From Aptenodytes patagonicus (Eukaryota > Chordata > Aves > Sphenisciformes > Spheniscidae), in contig NC_134953.1 of NCBI RefSeq assembly GCF_965638725.1, positions 9,447,001 to 9,511,000 on the forward strand: a stretch of DNA of 64,000 bases, in the 5' to 3' direction. Both the position numbers and the translations under genes were made by a program. The notes under the pieces are model-generated. The model had not been told where the DNA came from, did no database searches, and saw nothing but the letters and a program-made list of their open reading frames with translations. Of the stretch, positions 37,325 to 50,500 are shown piece after piece. Position 1 is the first letter of the stretch. Every line of letters begins with the position of its first letter.

Positions 37325-40300
37325 GTATTATCATGACAAAATGCTCTTTTTAAGGCACTTGGTTTCAACAGAGAGAGAAAACTAACAAACCCTGATTGCT
37401 TGCATTTGTTTTTTATCAGCTTGTACCCCCTGGTACAAATCAGAATTAAGTCTAGAGTACCGAAGAAGTTGTTCTCTCTTTCCACACTGGGACAGCAATA
37501 TCCCCCTCATCAGTACACTCTAGACAGTAACATATTACAGTAGTCTTGTATGCACTTAATCGATTGGCCAGCACCAGCATCCTCTGCCACTACCAAGTTT
37601 CATCTCTAAAGCCCTTGCCCAGAAGCCACCCAAGTCTGTCCTGCTACTCAAGATACCTTCTTTCACCACCCTCCCTTGCTGCGTTCATCCCAGAAAGTGT
37701 GTGTTCTCTCCCTTCTTTCTCTATATAAAGACTCCCTAATTAAGCTTCACTGTGGATGACCTGTGAAGTAGGCCTGCAGAGACACTGGACCTACTTTACC
37801 AAGAGGCAAGTCATCCAGTGTCACCTCTTAAACAGGAATACGGTGTTTGGTCAGGAAGTTATTGGAACTAAAGAGAGAAGTGTAATTGTAATGGTTACTG
37901 TAATTATAATGGATTAGAGTAAATATTCTCCTGTAAAATAGCTTCCAATAAAAATATGGCATTGCCATGACGATGTAATGTTATTCACATACTTAATAGA
38001 AGGCATAGAAAAAGTATCTTAATGGGTCTCTGTGTTTAGGTGGGCAGATGAGACAAAGAAATCTAAGAGCCAGAGCAAAAGACTGTTGAAAAACTTCCTG
38101 ATTTCCAGGCTCCTGTCATTTATGGCTCAGTCTGAGTGTTTTCTCCAAGGTCACAGAAAAAATCATCCAGGTCTCCTGAATCCCACTCTAGTGCTTTAGC
38201 CACAGGGGTATCTTTCCTTGCACAAGTAAAGATTAGGCCCTGGCCTTGGAGGAAAAACAAACTGTTCCAGTAACCAAATTGATGTTCAGAGAGAAGAAGA
38301 GATGGAGGATGTTTGTTTCTGCTCTTGCATCTAGCAACTACTGCATTTGTGGTTCGGCTGAGCAGAAAGTTCTGGGAGGAGCCGACCCAAATGCTGGTTG
38401 GCTCCTGCCTGAATTCATTCCCTTTTGGTAATGCTTTATACCGCTTTATACTACAATAAGGCAGTTCTTACCTCTCCATGGGAACCCTGTGACAGGCCTA
38501 CATTTCACATAAGGCTGGGAATGAAATTTAAACACTGCCAGGTTGCCATGGAGTGTTGGACCCCATGGCATTGTAGCTGCTGAGGGAAGGGGGGCAGCTG
38601 TGTGATGAGAGGTGCAATCAGAGTGGAAGGGACATTGCATGGGAAGATGAATTGTATTCAATATACAACTCTGACTTGGCCTGAGTTTGCTAGGTTGCTG
38701 CTGGAAAGATTTTAAGAGATTAGGGGAAGACTGATAATGTAATTTGTCTTCCTACCTTACAGACTGAGCTCTCCCGATGAGAGGAGGTGGGAGGTGCCTT
38801 GGGGAGGCAAGGGGGAAAATGGCATGAACCTATTACAGCTTATTCCTGAAAGGCACTGCAAACCACTTCTGATTACCCACAGTGTATTTCCTTTCTTAAG
38901 AAGAAGCGGTGCTGGCCAGCATGGAGGGTGGTTGCAAAGTTTCAAGACAGGTTCCCTGGGCTGTACTCAGGCAAGATGTGAAGCCACTGAGTTACTATCA
39001 GGATTACTCTATTCTTAGCATCCCAGTGTGTGTTCACCCCCCACATATCACTATCTAAATATAGTCCCTACTAAAGGACAGATGCTGCCAAGTTGCATCT
39101 GACCCCCTCCTCTCTTGCATTCTGTTCCCAAAAGCTAGGCCGAATTCCCCGAGACACGTCCAATAATCAGCATGTCCTTTTGTCTCCCCAGGGCTGTACA
39201 AGGAAACTTCTGTTAAAGCCTGATCCTAGCTCTGGCCTTCCTGGCCTCTCCTAGCACTGGCCTTCCCTTCAACACCTTTTCTTCTTCCTTTCCTCCTCAT
39301 TTGTTGCCTTCACCCTTTTCCTTTTTTCCCCTCAGCTGCTTCTGTCCTTTCCTTCCTGTCTGATTCAATATGATCGATGAGAGGAAGAGGGCAAAGTAAT
39401 GAAAGAAAACACGCACATGTATGTGCACGTACCTAGGTGTGGCAGATACCCAAACCTCTCTGACAAGAGCTCTCTTGTCACAACAGAAGTCCTGCAGAGA
39501 GGCCAGTGAGGTGGAAAATCTTCTGAGTAAATGTGTTTCATTAATTTATAGTTCCAGTTTTCCACACTGATTTTTATTTCCAGTAGCATAAATCAGTAGG
39601 GCCCTGAAATTGGGATTCCCTAAACCCAGCTGAAATCTAAGCAGGACTTTCCTCCATGTGAGCCAAGGTGTGCCATGGGGGAGTGTGGAGTGCCACTGAG
39701 GCATGGAGTGGTAAGTGTAACAGGCAGGCAGTTATAAGAGGCTCAGAGAATTTGTGAGGTTCCCCCCCCCAACAAGGAGAGGTCAATTCTCGCAGTATGT
39801 GCTAGGAGGTCGGACAGCGCAATCCCCCAGGGCCAGGTCTGGGGCTACCCCTGACCACTTGTCAGAGTCCCTCAGTGCTGCCTCTCACTCGCACAAGAAA
39901 GCTCTCCAGGGATCTGCTACAGGAAGCAGAGAGGATATATCTTTGAAATGCCACTTTTCCCATCCTTTCCTATCTCTTCAGAACAGCTGCTGGGTGACAC
40001 CTTCCATCCTGTCTGCAGCCTAAGCAGAAGCTCCCTGTTAGTGACGCTTCATGTGGCTCACTGGGTGCCCAGGAGAGGGCATCTTTTGGACATGGGGAGC
40101 AAGTGGCTGAGCCTGAGGGCAGCCTGACCTTCAGGGTGGGCAGCGAGCCTGGCCTTTAGACTGGGCAGCCACCCTGGCCTGGGGCCTCAAAGGCCCAGTG
40201 CTGCCCTCGCTGTGAGCGAGACATGCAGTCTATGGGTTGTCATGAAAGGTCTCCACAGCACCGTGCTGGCAGTCATACAAAAACTGGCAGGCTCATGCTG

Positions 40301-43061
40301 GTCTCTGTCCAGAGGCTCTCCAGCCTCTGGCACACTGCACCCTGTGGACATGGTTGTGGATTAAGTCCTGTCCTTTCTGTATGATGTGCTTTCTTCCTTC
40401 TCTCCCTGCACAATCCTCTTCTGCCTTTAACCCCTTTTCTTTCCTCCCTGGCAAATGCAGTGGGGTAGGGGTTTATCATTAAAATGAAGCTGTGAATAGT
40501 TTGTTTCCCTCCGCCCCTGGGAAGCAGATTCATAAACTTCCAGGGAGGGGTTTATAAACCTGTGGGAGATTGACAGCCAGGAACATTTACATGCTATTTT
40601 CAGACTCTGGTCCTGTTTTCCCAAGGAGGAATGGAGACAGGGAGAAGTCCCCTCCTGGATTGTAGAGCTAGTTTGCAGGCTCCCACAACAGCACTGAAGT
40701 AACTACAGTTGCTTTAGTGCGTGGGCCTTCCGCCACCCTGGTAAAATCTGAGCGCAGACCAAGCCAGAGCCAGCATCTTTACTAACCACAAAAGAAATGC
40801 ATCGCCTGCTCACGTTGCTTAGCCCGTGTGGGGCAGGTTGCGTCCCACCAGCCTACTCTGATCTAAAGGTGCCTGAAGCAGCAGCAGGCAGTGTTGTGAG
40901 CGCAGCCTGACCTTCCCTGCCTGGGAATCCCAAACACTTGCCTGCAAAGTCCTGCAGTACTGTGGGACCAGAGGATTTCGGGAAGCTTACTGGCTCTGCT
41001 CTGGGTGGTCACCAGCCCACATCCAGTTGGTTTCAGTGAGCATGGAGGAGTACGATGGGATGCGAGGAATGCTCTGAGCACCTGCTGACAGCCTTTAACC
41101 CCCAGTCCCCTCGCTCCATAATTGGGAGAGATACTCAGCAAGTGTGTTCCCATCCAGTGCTGAGCACCAAGCACTTGGCCATGGAGCAGCAGTTGGCCTT
41201 TTGGGGAATACGAGAAGGAGACCCTCCTTCTAACCTCTCTGCCACTTCCGAACTCTCTGCATTAGCTGCTGTGTCGGTAGGCAGCACTGGAAAATGTATC
41301 TGCTATCTCTTCTCATTTAACACCTGCACCTTGAGGGAGTATCAAGAAGCAGCATTTATACTGTAACAGCAGAAAAGTGGTTCTTCAGCAGTAGTTCATT
41401 ACAGACCCACACGTTCTCATTCCAGGCTTATATTAACAAGGAGGGAGATAAAAGACTAAGATGACAGAGGCTGATGGATGTGGCAGCTGGGATGAGCCAG
41501 TCCCTATTTTAAGCATGCAGGCAAAATTTGGGGTCAAGCTGGAGAGGCTACAGAGTGATAAAGTGCCAGTGAACGCACAAACAACTCAGAGCATAGCCCT
41601 CCTCTTTCCATCTTCTTCCCCAACACCTCTCAGTCCTGCTGACAGGCTGACCTGGGAGGAGTGCTGCTCTTGCCTGCTCAACACAAGCCAGCAGGGCTGA
41701 GCCCTGGGCGTGCACACACCCCATGGGTGCAGAGGGCCTGGGCCCTGACACCAGCCAGCCATACCACTGGACCTCCTCAGGGCTCCAGCTTTCTCCTTTC
41801 CTGCTCCCCTCCTGCCCCTGCAAGAACAATGACAGGGCAGCAATCCTCTCACATCCACTTCTCTTTCCCGGGGCTGCTATGGGAGTGCGGGTAAAGTTGC
41901 TTGTGTGATTTGATAGCTGAGTCTGGTTGCTCGAGCAGCAAGGCTACAAGATATGGGAGAAGGTGCCCTGCTGTGATTACCTCTCTGCAGGGATCTGCCA
42001 CAGTTCGTTCACTGCACCCTCTGTTAAACAGCTCTGCACTGATTTGTCTCTCACTTAACTGCAAGATCTGAAGAAATATTCTAGAAGCATCTACAAATCC
42101 AGCGTATTGCTACCTTGGACCTGATTTGCCCTGACCCAGTGTTTTTGCCCAGCTATTCTTTTATGTGCAAAATGAGTGCATTATGGGTGCCAAGCTGTCC
42201 TACAAGACTATCCCATTGCTTGCCTATATGGGAGAGGTCTGTGGTTTTGGGCTAAAAGTGGGCATTTGGTTTACTTGCTTGCCCTAAGAGAAAGGCTAGG
42301 CTGGGTTGGGGGTTTCAGTAAGAAGTTTAACTGATGGATGATGGAACAAAAGGGAGAGGAAACACTTGGTGTAAGATGATCCAGGAACTAGCCTGGAACT
42401 AGAGACCCAGACTCCATTCTCAGCTACAGCAATGCATTATCTTGCACAGCTCCTGTTAAGGCTAAAGATTTACTCCAAGTTTACACTTGTGCAACAGGAC
42501 ACCATATGGCCTGATGCAGATGTCCAGAAATATATTGGCCAAAGCCAATAGAGCAGGAATGCTTGACAGCAGGAAGTGCCTCGGAGCCACCATCTCTTCC
42601 CAATGTCAGCCTCCCCAAGGATGGTACCTGCAGGGGCTCTGTGTGAGCGTCAGGGATCATACCAAGGAAGTACAGTAGGGGCGTACAGAAGGACACACAG
42701 CCATGTACAAGGATAGTCTGGAAAGAGTTCCTGTTCCCTTTCTGAAACACAGACTCCCTAAGCAACTTAGGAGATAGGGAACTAGAGGAGAAGAGCATGT
42801 AGGTGCTCTTGAGTCTTTCATCTGCACTGAAGGACTCGAATTGGGTTGGTCATCAGGTCAGGTCTATGCTCAGCAGAGTGACTCTTGGAATTAACAGGAA
42901 TTAACGGGGTGCGGTCGTCCACCCTGGCAGCACAGTAGTCATAGGCCTTATTTTATTCTGTCAGGAATGGAGCAATAGAAGGGCCAGCAGGAGACAAGCA
43001 ACTGAGCTAAATAGCTGCTGTTCTTCCCTTCATCCCTATCCTCTCTATTCTGCTTTTCCAG

Positions 43062-43213
43062 ATCCGAAAGAGAAGCAAAGCGTGCCGTGGAGGCCTGTGG
43101 GAAAATGATGTGCTAGTATCTATCAACGGGAAGTCATGTGCTGGCCTCTCCCATGCTACTGCCATGCAGATCATTGACTCCTCCAACGGCACGCTCAACA
43201 TCTGCGTGAAAAG
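43062..43213 (+). CDS. SYNPO2L: SYNPO2L coding exon 2 (PDZ end)
   Basis: A 152-nt exon with a good acceptor (TGCTTTTCCAG ending at 43061) and donor GTAACC from 43214. It starts in phase 0 and leaves two bases over. It encodes IRKRSKACRGGLWENDVLVS, then INGKSCAGLSHATAMQIID and CVK, residues 36-86. This completes the PDZ domain: the ENDVLVSING strand pair and the ligand-groove helix with SHATAMQII. The human form is IRRRSQAGRAGLRERDQLLAING, so the fold landmarks are conserved while the surface has changed. Confidence 0.94.
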
Positions 43214-46053
43214 GTAACCTGCTCCCAAGCACCGGTGCTGCAACAGTGCAGGCAGCAGGGCAGCTTCATCCAGTGTAGCAGCTATCCACACCTAGCAGAA
43301 AGAAGGCAGGCAGGAAGCCTTTGGTTTCTCCATACTGCAAGGTATACTAGGACTTCCCCATGGCTGACATGTGGCCATCCAAAAGTTTTGCACTGTCTCT
43401 GTGCTGCTTTCCAGAGTGCCTGGCCCTGAACTGACCCCAGACCTCCCTGCCCCTGCCCCTCAGGCTGGAGGGAAGTGTTTGCAGTGTGAGGGCCACATTG
43501 CAAAGAATGAGCAATTTAGACTCCAAGCAAGCAGATGCCATAGGGCAGTTCATCTCAGCAATTAACAGAGACTCCAGTTCATTCCGGCTAAATAACTGTT
43601 CTGTAGAAATGGATTTGACTACACATTGGATAATTGAGCCAAGGCAAGATTACCTGAATATTCACTACAGCAGGCCATTGCAGTCCGATAGGGTGTGAAC
43701 TGACTTCCACAGAGGTGTGTAGCTGAGTGCCTTTTTGCAGGAAGAAATATCTCTAGCAAAGTCTCTAGTCCAGCAGAATACTGGAGACCAGGCTCAAATT
43801 TAAGCACAAAAATGGTCCCAGTAACATCCCTGGTTCTACCTGTGCTAAAGCTAACCCAGTGCCTCAATGCATGCTGGATGAGGCCCAAGCTGTAAATGAA
43901 TCATATAAAGACGGAGGCAGCAAAGCTGTGTCCCAGCTAGTCCACACTACTCCCAAAACAGAAGTCACCCTCAGGAAATAAGGCCCTGGTGAAGGGAGCT
44001 GGGAGATGTGATTTTTACAGCCCTGAAAAGACAGAGCACTGTGAGCAGTGGGGAGGGAGAGCCACGCTGGTTGCTGTAAAGTAGGGGCAGAGGTGGGCAG
44101 CGCTCAGAGGAGGAAAGCCTGAGCATGTAGGATCTCCCCCTTGGCTTCAGGGAAAGCGCCGGTGCCTTCTGATGTGCTCACCCCATACCCTAGCTGTGAT
44201 TAAGAGGGATGAGTGAGCCCTGCACAAGGTGTCCAGAATAGCTCCTGGTCCCTTGCCAAGGCCTTATCTCACCCCATTGGAGCCTATCTGCAGCCAACAG
44301 GTGCCTGGGCAAATTCCAATGGGCCAATATCAGCACACTTTGAATTAGCAAAATGACAAAGGCAGGCTTCTTGCAGCCCTCTGGGTGCCAACATCGGATG
44401 GTTTGGAAATAACGTAACCAGTTGGCTTCATCTTGGGGTAGTGGAGAAGTCATCAAATACTGCTTTCTGATCACATCTCTATTCCCACTTCATATTTATG
44501 TTCCCAGAGAAAACACCAATCAGTCCTGTTCAGAAAGGAGAGGTAGCTGGATGGCTCTCGAGTATGCAAGGTCATATGTGTATGTCTGTCAGTGTGAGAT
44601 CTACGTGAAGAGAGAGAGAGAAAGATGGGGAGGGAGAGTGATTGTGACCTGACAGTGCAGAACAAGATAAACTGGCTTACAAGCAGTAATGCTTTTCAGT
44701 TATCTGGTTGAGTATTTAAAGAAGAGGAAGGACTGCTCTGTTTTGCTTGGGGAGCTTTGAGTTTGCTCCCCAGTGAGAGTTCGTAACAGAAAATATTATT
44801 AAAAAATAAACTGTCAGAGAAATTGCCCCACCCTTAGCTCCCACAAAGGTTTGCATTTGACACGAGTATAAATTTTTCACAGTTCAGAATTGGGATCCAA
44901 GTCATGAATTCCACAGCTTTACAGAGGCAATGCTGTCTGCCTGGCTTCCCGGTATGCATGCTCAAAAGGCAAATACTTAGGGCTCCTTTATAACTCTGGT
45001 GACTCTGGCAAGGGAAGGAAGAAGTTCCCTGCCCCATCTGTGTGGTCTGGAGTCAAACTGCTGTTGAAATCCAGACTCACTCTTGAGGAGAGGGAGGGCA
45101 GAGCTGGCTCTTTTCCCATCAGCGTAGCCAGTTCTCCCTCCCTCTGGCAGTCAGCAATCGGCCTCACTGCCCCGGTCTGCCCTGCCCCTACTTTAGTCAT
45201 CCTTCCAGCTGACTTACAGGCTAGAAGTTGCTATGTCTAAGCCAAAGGCAAATGCCACCATGGATTGGGCTGGCTGGCATGACTGCAGTACGGTCGTCAA
45301 AACCCAGGCACTGGTAGCTTGCTTGCGAAGCAGTCCCACAGCGAGCAGGCCACACACAACAGGGTGGACTCCTACCACAGGATAGCAGAGTCCTACCCCA
45401 AAAAAACACTTGGGCCTTTTTCTCTTAAGTATTTGCTATTTACTCCCACATAGAGGTCAGGGCAAACAAACAGCACCGACTTCTTTGTTTGGATCCCACT
45501 CTGAACTAAAGCAGTTTGGGGAATGCCGGGATCTGCAGAGCTGGCACAGCTCCATGGTGCAGTCCCAGCTGCAGGAGCAGCTGGAGTGCAGTGTGGTGGC
45601 TCAGGTGCCTCCCTCCCCGCCACCCCCCACCACCACTCCACCCCCCACCCCACCCCCCACCCCCCCACCCCCCCGCCGCAAGCGGCAGGCTGCAGGGCTA
45701 TGTCCCACTGTCCTGGGGAATGTTTGCTATGCAGGAATTTACCTCCCCAGGATAAATGCCTGGGGAGCTGATTAAGCTATTTTATGCTGATTTTATGCTC
45801 TCAGGGCATTCTGATTTTCAAGTGTTTAACACCTGGTTTTCAAAGAGTCGTGAAGCAGAAAATCAGGGATGAGAGCATGTAGCTGATGTCAGAGATGAGT
45901 CTGCCCTTGGTGTCTGCACTTCAGGTGTCTGTACCACCTGAAAGATATCTGAAACACCAGCTCAATCCTTACTCCTCTCTCACATGTGGGAGTTTCCTTC
46001 CAGCTCAGCCTCACCAACCAGACCTCGCTCACCACTTTTCCTTCTCTCCACAG
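43214..46053 (+). other. SYNPO2L: SYNPO2L intron 2 (2.8 kb)
   Basis: Ordinary intron apart from a C-rich tract at 45608-45678 and a short AG repeat near 44609-44622. The open frames around 45410-45775 exist because the CCCACC repeat lacks stops. No exon is supported. Confidence 0.7.
45608..45678. repeat. C-rich (CCCCACC-like) tract, G-quadruplex candidate on minus strand
   Basis: A run of about 70 bases made almost only of C with interspersed A and T, in many CCC to CCCCCCC blocks. The minus strand has well over four GGG runs with one- to three-base loops. It lies about 375 bases upstream of the exon 3 acceptor. Confidence 0.85.
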
Positions 46054-46715
46054 GATAGTTGGTGGGGACCAGACCGGCCCATGGCTCCAGCGCTCCCCTT
46101 CTCCAGGACAGCGAGTGCTCTCCCCGCCATCCCCGCTCAGCTCCCCAGCGCAGCTACTCAGCCCTGAACTGGCAGGAGCCCCGGTCACCACACAGCCCTT
46201 GCAGCCACGGAAGTCGCAGAGGCACCTGGAGAGCCTCACCTCCCCACCAGACAGTGAGGCCTACTATGGTGAGACAGACAGCGATGCTGACAACATGGCC
46301 CAGGAGAAGCACCGCCGGGCTCGCAAGAAAAGCCCGCGCTCCCCGCCCGACAGCACCAACAGCAAGGCAGATGCGCCTCAGGATGAGGTGTCCCTGTCCG
46401 AACAGAGCGGCTATGAGAGCATGCCAGAGGCTGCTGTGCAGGGGGGACCCGAGGTGGCCAGCTCCGTCGGGGTGGCCAAGAGGGAGATTGCCTGCCCACC
46501 TGGCAGCCGCACAGACACTCCATTCTCGGAGAGCGAGGGACAGTTGCGGCCACCGTTGACAGAGGGACGGGAGCCTTCTCCAGAGGCGATGCTCCTGCCC
46601 CATGCCACCAAGGCTATCCGAGCAGAACGCCATCTCATCCCCATGGTGGGGCCAGTGGAGCACCCGGTTGATGAAGACCTAACCACCACGTATGCGGAGA
46701 AAGCCAAGCAGGCCA
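46054..46715 (+). CDS. SYNPO2L: SYNPO2L coding exon 3 (acidic Ser/Pro linker)
   Basis: A 662-nt exon with acceptor CTCCACAG ending at 46053 and donor GTAAGT from 46716. It completes R86 and ends one base into codon 307. Landmarks match human: SPPSPLSSPAQLLSPEL, then SPPDSEAYYGETDSDADN, HLIPMVGPVEHPVDEDLTTT and YAEKAKQA. The tract is disordered, Ser/Pro-rich and partly acidic. An open frame that starts further left (45986) includes intron and should not be used. The frame stays open past the donor to a TAG at 46955-46957, so reading through would give an 80-residue tail. Confidence 0.94.
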
Positions 46716-46957
46716 GTAAGTCCTCTGCACGCTGCCACTCACCCATGCCCTCTTCCTATGCTGGATCTCCTTCCAAAAGCCTAATTCCTGCAAATGTCAA
46801 GCGGGTTAACTCCTCTAGCTTGGGAAGAAGCAGAGTCAAGTCAGACCTGCAGGGACTGGGGCTTCCTATTGCAGCTTTGGCACTGGGGTCTACCTCACCC
46901 AAGATGTCCCAAGGAACAGATGAGAGAAAGGGTCTGGGATCTGGGAGTCACAGGTAG
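46716..46957 (+). other. SYNPO2L: Possible intron-retained coding extension and stop of SYNPO2L
   Basis: Directly after the exon 3 donor the frame continues for about 80 codons (ASKSSARCHSPMPSSYAGSP, later KSLIPANVKRVNSSSLGRSR) and stops at TAG 46955-46957. An AATAAA follows at 47575-47580. Together they could form a composite terminal exon for a short PDZ-containing isoform. Synaptopodin itself has a short form made by failing to splice its large exon (family knowledge). Use in this gene is inferred. Confidence 0.35.
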
Positions 46958-47574
46958 AAGCTGCAGCCACACAACCAGCTGTGCTCTAGCACCTATATGT
47001 GCTGGAAACAGGGTGGAGGTCATTGGTTTCTTCAACGCTTTGGGCTGAAGAAGACTCAGGGGAAATGATGGTGTCAGGGAAGAAGTTGGGGATTAAATTT
47101 CCGAGGCCTGGCCTTTCAGAGATCTCACAGCAGCTCAGTTTGCTCCTTAGCTATCTGTGTGTCCAAGCACAGCGTGCTCGTTCTGAGGGCCTCCCGAGGA
47201 GTCCCCTGTTCAGCTCTGCTCTCCATGGGCACAGAAGCATGTAGTATTACACATGATTAAGGACTGAGTAGAGATAATTTTCAGTCAGCATAGCCCTAAA
47301 AGAGTGTTGTCAGTAGCTCATTTATTTCTCTCACCCTGTCAAGCTCAGGGAGGGGCTTGTCTACATCGACTTTCGGAGGATGTTTTCTCTGCAGGCACTT
47401 ACTGCAGCAAGGGTGTCCATGTCTGGAAGCAGCTGGTGAGCTCTGGTAGGATTTATCACTTTTTAGGTATCGGCAGTGGAGGGCTGCCAGCAAGGACAGG
47501 CAGGAGCTGGTAAATCAGCTGTTGGAACAGTTCCTTGTAGTGGGACCCCTACTAGTCAAGACCTCTCCAGGTGG

Positions 47575-47580
47575 AATAAA
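47575..47580 (+). promoter_or_regulatory. Candidate intronic poly(A) signal AATAAA
   Basis: Canonical AATAAA 618 bases after the read-through stop, followed by a GT-containing stretch within 30 bases. It would serve only if exon 3 is left unspliced. AATAAA is common by chance, so this means little by itself. Confidence 0.25.
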
Positions 47581-50500
47581 GTACTGAAAAATGTAGTGTA
47601 GTACATGGGTGATGGAGCTGAAGCAACCTTAATTGTGAATATCTTTCCTGGTTTCTGCTACACGTGGAGTATTTCAAACCCAAACACGAAGGCAGAACAA
47701 GATGTTACCTGACTTCACAGTTGTGATCTATTCAATAATATTAAAAACAAGGTAATCAAGAACTTGTTTTCATATGAGTACCTCAGTGTGCAGTATGATT
47801 GATTAATTTACAATTCTCTGAGCCTAGAAATAAAGCAGGTTTTAAAAAAGTGACTTAGCTGGGTGACAGAATGGAAAACTGAGACACAGAAAAGTCACTA
47901 GACTGAATGAGAAATAAAGCACACAGATTCTAACTTCTGATTCTCTGCTCCAAATGCTAGACATTTTTCCTCAGACCAGGTAATATTGCAAGACAATTGT
48001 TAAGCCTCTCTTTTCTCTTTTCCTTAGGCTAAACATTCCTTTCTCTATTCTGCCTAAGGGATCCTATAGAGGTAACTTTCAAATCTAGACTGCTTCCGTC
48101 AGACAGGGCACTGTCTTACTGCTCTGCCCTGTGTTGAGAGGACAGACTCAGTTGGGTCTCTTATGTCAGGCCCTGCTAGGCGGTGCAACTAATCTGGTGC
48201 CTCGTACTACTTCTTCCTAGTCTTTAGCACTCACTTTCCTTAGAACAGCAAAGAAAGTAGCAATTTCAGCCTCCCTGAGGATGAAGCTATTTTTTCCCCC
48301 TTTGAATAACGTACAAGCATGAGGTGAATGTTGAGAAAGGCATGTTCAGCTGCTCCCTGCCACCTGATAGTCCTAGCAGTGGAAGAGTAATTGCTTTACA
48401 TCAAGACTTATTTCCATGGACAGCGTCAGTACAGAAGGCTCCCAGGAAAGCCATGTATTTAATGCAGAGCATTTCTGATGGCAAAATAATATCCCATGGC
48501 AGAAGGTGATGCAACTCTATTGCCAGCTAGAGGTAGGGTTCCCAGAAGCACTGCAGACTGAGATAATATTTTATTCTCCTATTACCCCTCCACCGCTCAC
48601 ACCACTTCTGGATTATGTTTGGCCATGGGTGTCCTTATGTAAGAGTTACTCTGCCATGGATGGCAACTCACATGGCCAGCTTGGCCCTTCTTAGGTTAGG
48701 AATCTTGGCAGTAAATGTGAAGGCAAAACGCTATGTCCTGATCATGCTGGAGCACAGCAGCCATTAAAACAAAAGTCATGCTCAGCAGCCAGTAACTCTG
48801 TGAAGGAAGGAAGCAAGGAAGGAAGAGGGATGGAAGGTGTTCATTATGTGGTAAACAGAGCTAAGGAGCACCTATACCTGGGATAAACACAGGAGGATGT
48901 GGGACTGCTGAGCTGCACTGGCTCTGTGAGGAGGCTGCCTGCAGAGAAGCTATCGGCATGGGAGGCACATGGTACAGCATCTCGTGCCAGGAAGATGTAG
49001 CTTTGGCAATGATGTTTGGGCGTGCATTGGTTCAGCTCCTACAGCTGCTCCATGCTTCCACGGAGCCAGCAAAGTTTAAAGCTCTGTTTCTCTGCCTTTC
49101 CTTGGCAATACCCGCAGCACAGTAGCCTACTCTGGGACGTGGAGACTCCTGGGTTTTGCTAAACAGAAACGCAAAATCAAGCTCATGGTTTAGAAGCTAG
49201 GCAAGTTTTTAAAATCTGAGTTACCTACAGTAGGTGACTTGGAAGATCAGTCATGGGAGCCTGGGCCTCAATATATACGCAGTAGACATTTAAGGACCAT
49301 TCTGACTACCTAATCAGATGTCTGCCTTTTGGAGCACTACTTATTTAAATATATTCCCAGTGTACCTGCTCAGCACACCCTCCTTGCCTTGCCATGGCCT
49401 TCTCTACTATAGCTCCCACCACTGCACCGTAAGAATGTGAAAAACTCCTTTTTTGTTTGTTGGGACTGTTACCCATATGGTTCCTCACCTTTTCTTTCTA
49501 GAACGTGCTCCTTTCTCATGCCTGCTCTGATGTTTTCTCCAATTTTGGAGGTATTTCTCTTGTCCTTTGTATTCATTCTTTCTAACTTTTCACTGTCTGT
49601 TTTAAGCTACAGAGAGTTTCTCCCTTTCCCACCTGTCCCTGCACCTCAGGCAAACAGAGTTGCAGGTATAGTATTTCTAGATGAGTATCTAGAAACATCA
49701 AATTTCTAGATGAATAATTGAAATTCCTGTACAAGAACAGAGACACGTAATAATTCTTTTGCACACCACCAAGAGTAGCAACTGACATTCTTCACAGCTC
49801 TATTGCCCTGCAAGGATCTCAGTAAGACTGCTATCACCTGTCAGCTCTTGGGTTTTCTCAAACTTAAGATCTGTAGCTCTGCTCTTTATTTCCTATCTCT
49901 AAAGTTTTTGTAGACCTTTGTCCTCACTGCATGCTTTCCAGAGCTTTGAACTTTCCAGATCATAGGCAAGTTGATTCAGCCCCCCTACCTCCCCTTTTCT
50001 GTATGATTTTCCTCCGTTTCTGATGTTAGCAAATCTGATCTGGGCTGACTGTATGCTGTCCTCAAGATCATCAATGAAACTAGGAAATGCTTCCCATATT
50101 TGCCCACCATCTTTCCTAGTCTCACCATGATGGGTGATCAGTCTTTATGCTCTGATTGTTACTGATTCATTTTCTCTTAATTTTCATCTGACTGACATTT
50201 CTCCAGTACATGTATTTTTTTGCATCAACTCCACGAACTCCTGACAACTACAGCTGCTTTCCCTGCCTTTGCTAAGAGGATACAAATCATGTGGCAATTG
50301 CCAGAGGTGTCACTGCTGTCTAACACCTGCTTTGCACTGCAGTAACACAGGAGCAAATGGAGCTCAATTATTTACACTAGGCAAGGATTTGACTCTGGGA
50401 GCAGAACACAGTGTGGTGGCAAGTACCAACAGCCCAAGATGAGGATTTGGCAGTGGGTGGGGTGGAGCAAAATAAGCACAGGGAAGAGGGGGCAGCAGCT

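Larger units (their letters stand above)
28619..43061 (+). other. SYNPO2L: SYNPO2L intron 1 (14.4 kb)
   Basis: A large intron holding a CR1 LINE 3' end (33441-33512), an old CR1/L3-like fragment (33808-34130), a poly(A)-tailed block on the minus strand (about 31681-31960) and a C11 run (37314-37324). GC-richer pockets occur at 34.5-35.1 kb and 40-42 kb. I see no exon with family support. Of the chance open frames, 34783-35076 is the most protein-like. Confidence 0.7.

Noticed and set aside
45410..45775. Pro-rich plus-strand frames with PPPTPPP runs
   Set aside because: They arise from the C-rich repeat in intron 2. There is no splice-site agreement and nothing similar in SYNPO2L orthologues I remember.
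45986..46053. Extension of SYNPO2L exon 3 to the left (frame opens at a GTG at 45986)
   Set aside because: The acceptor CTCCACAG at 46053 gives the phase needed to join exon 2. The extra codons are intron.
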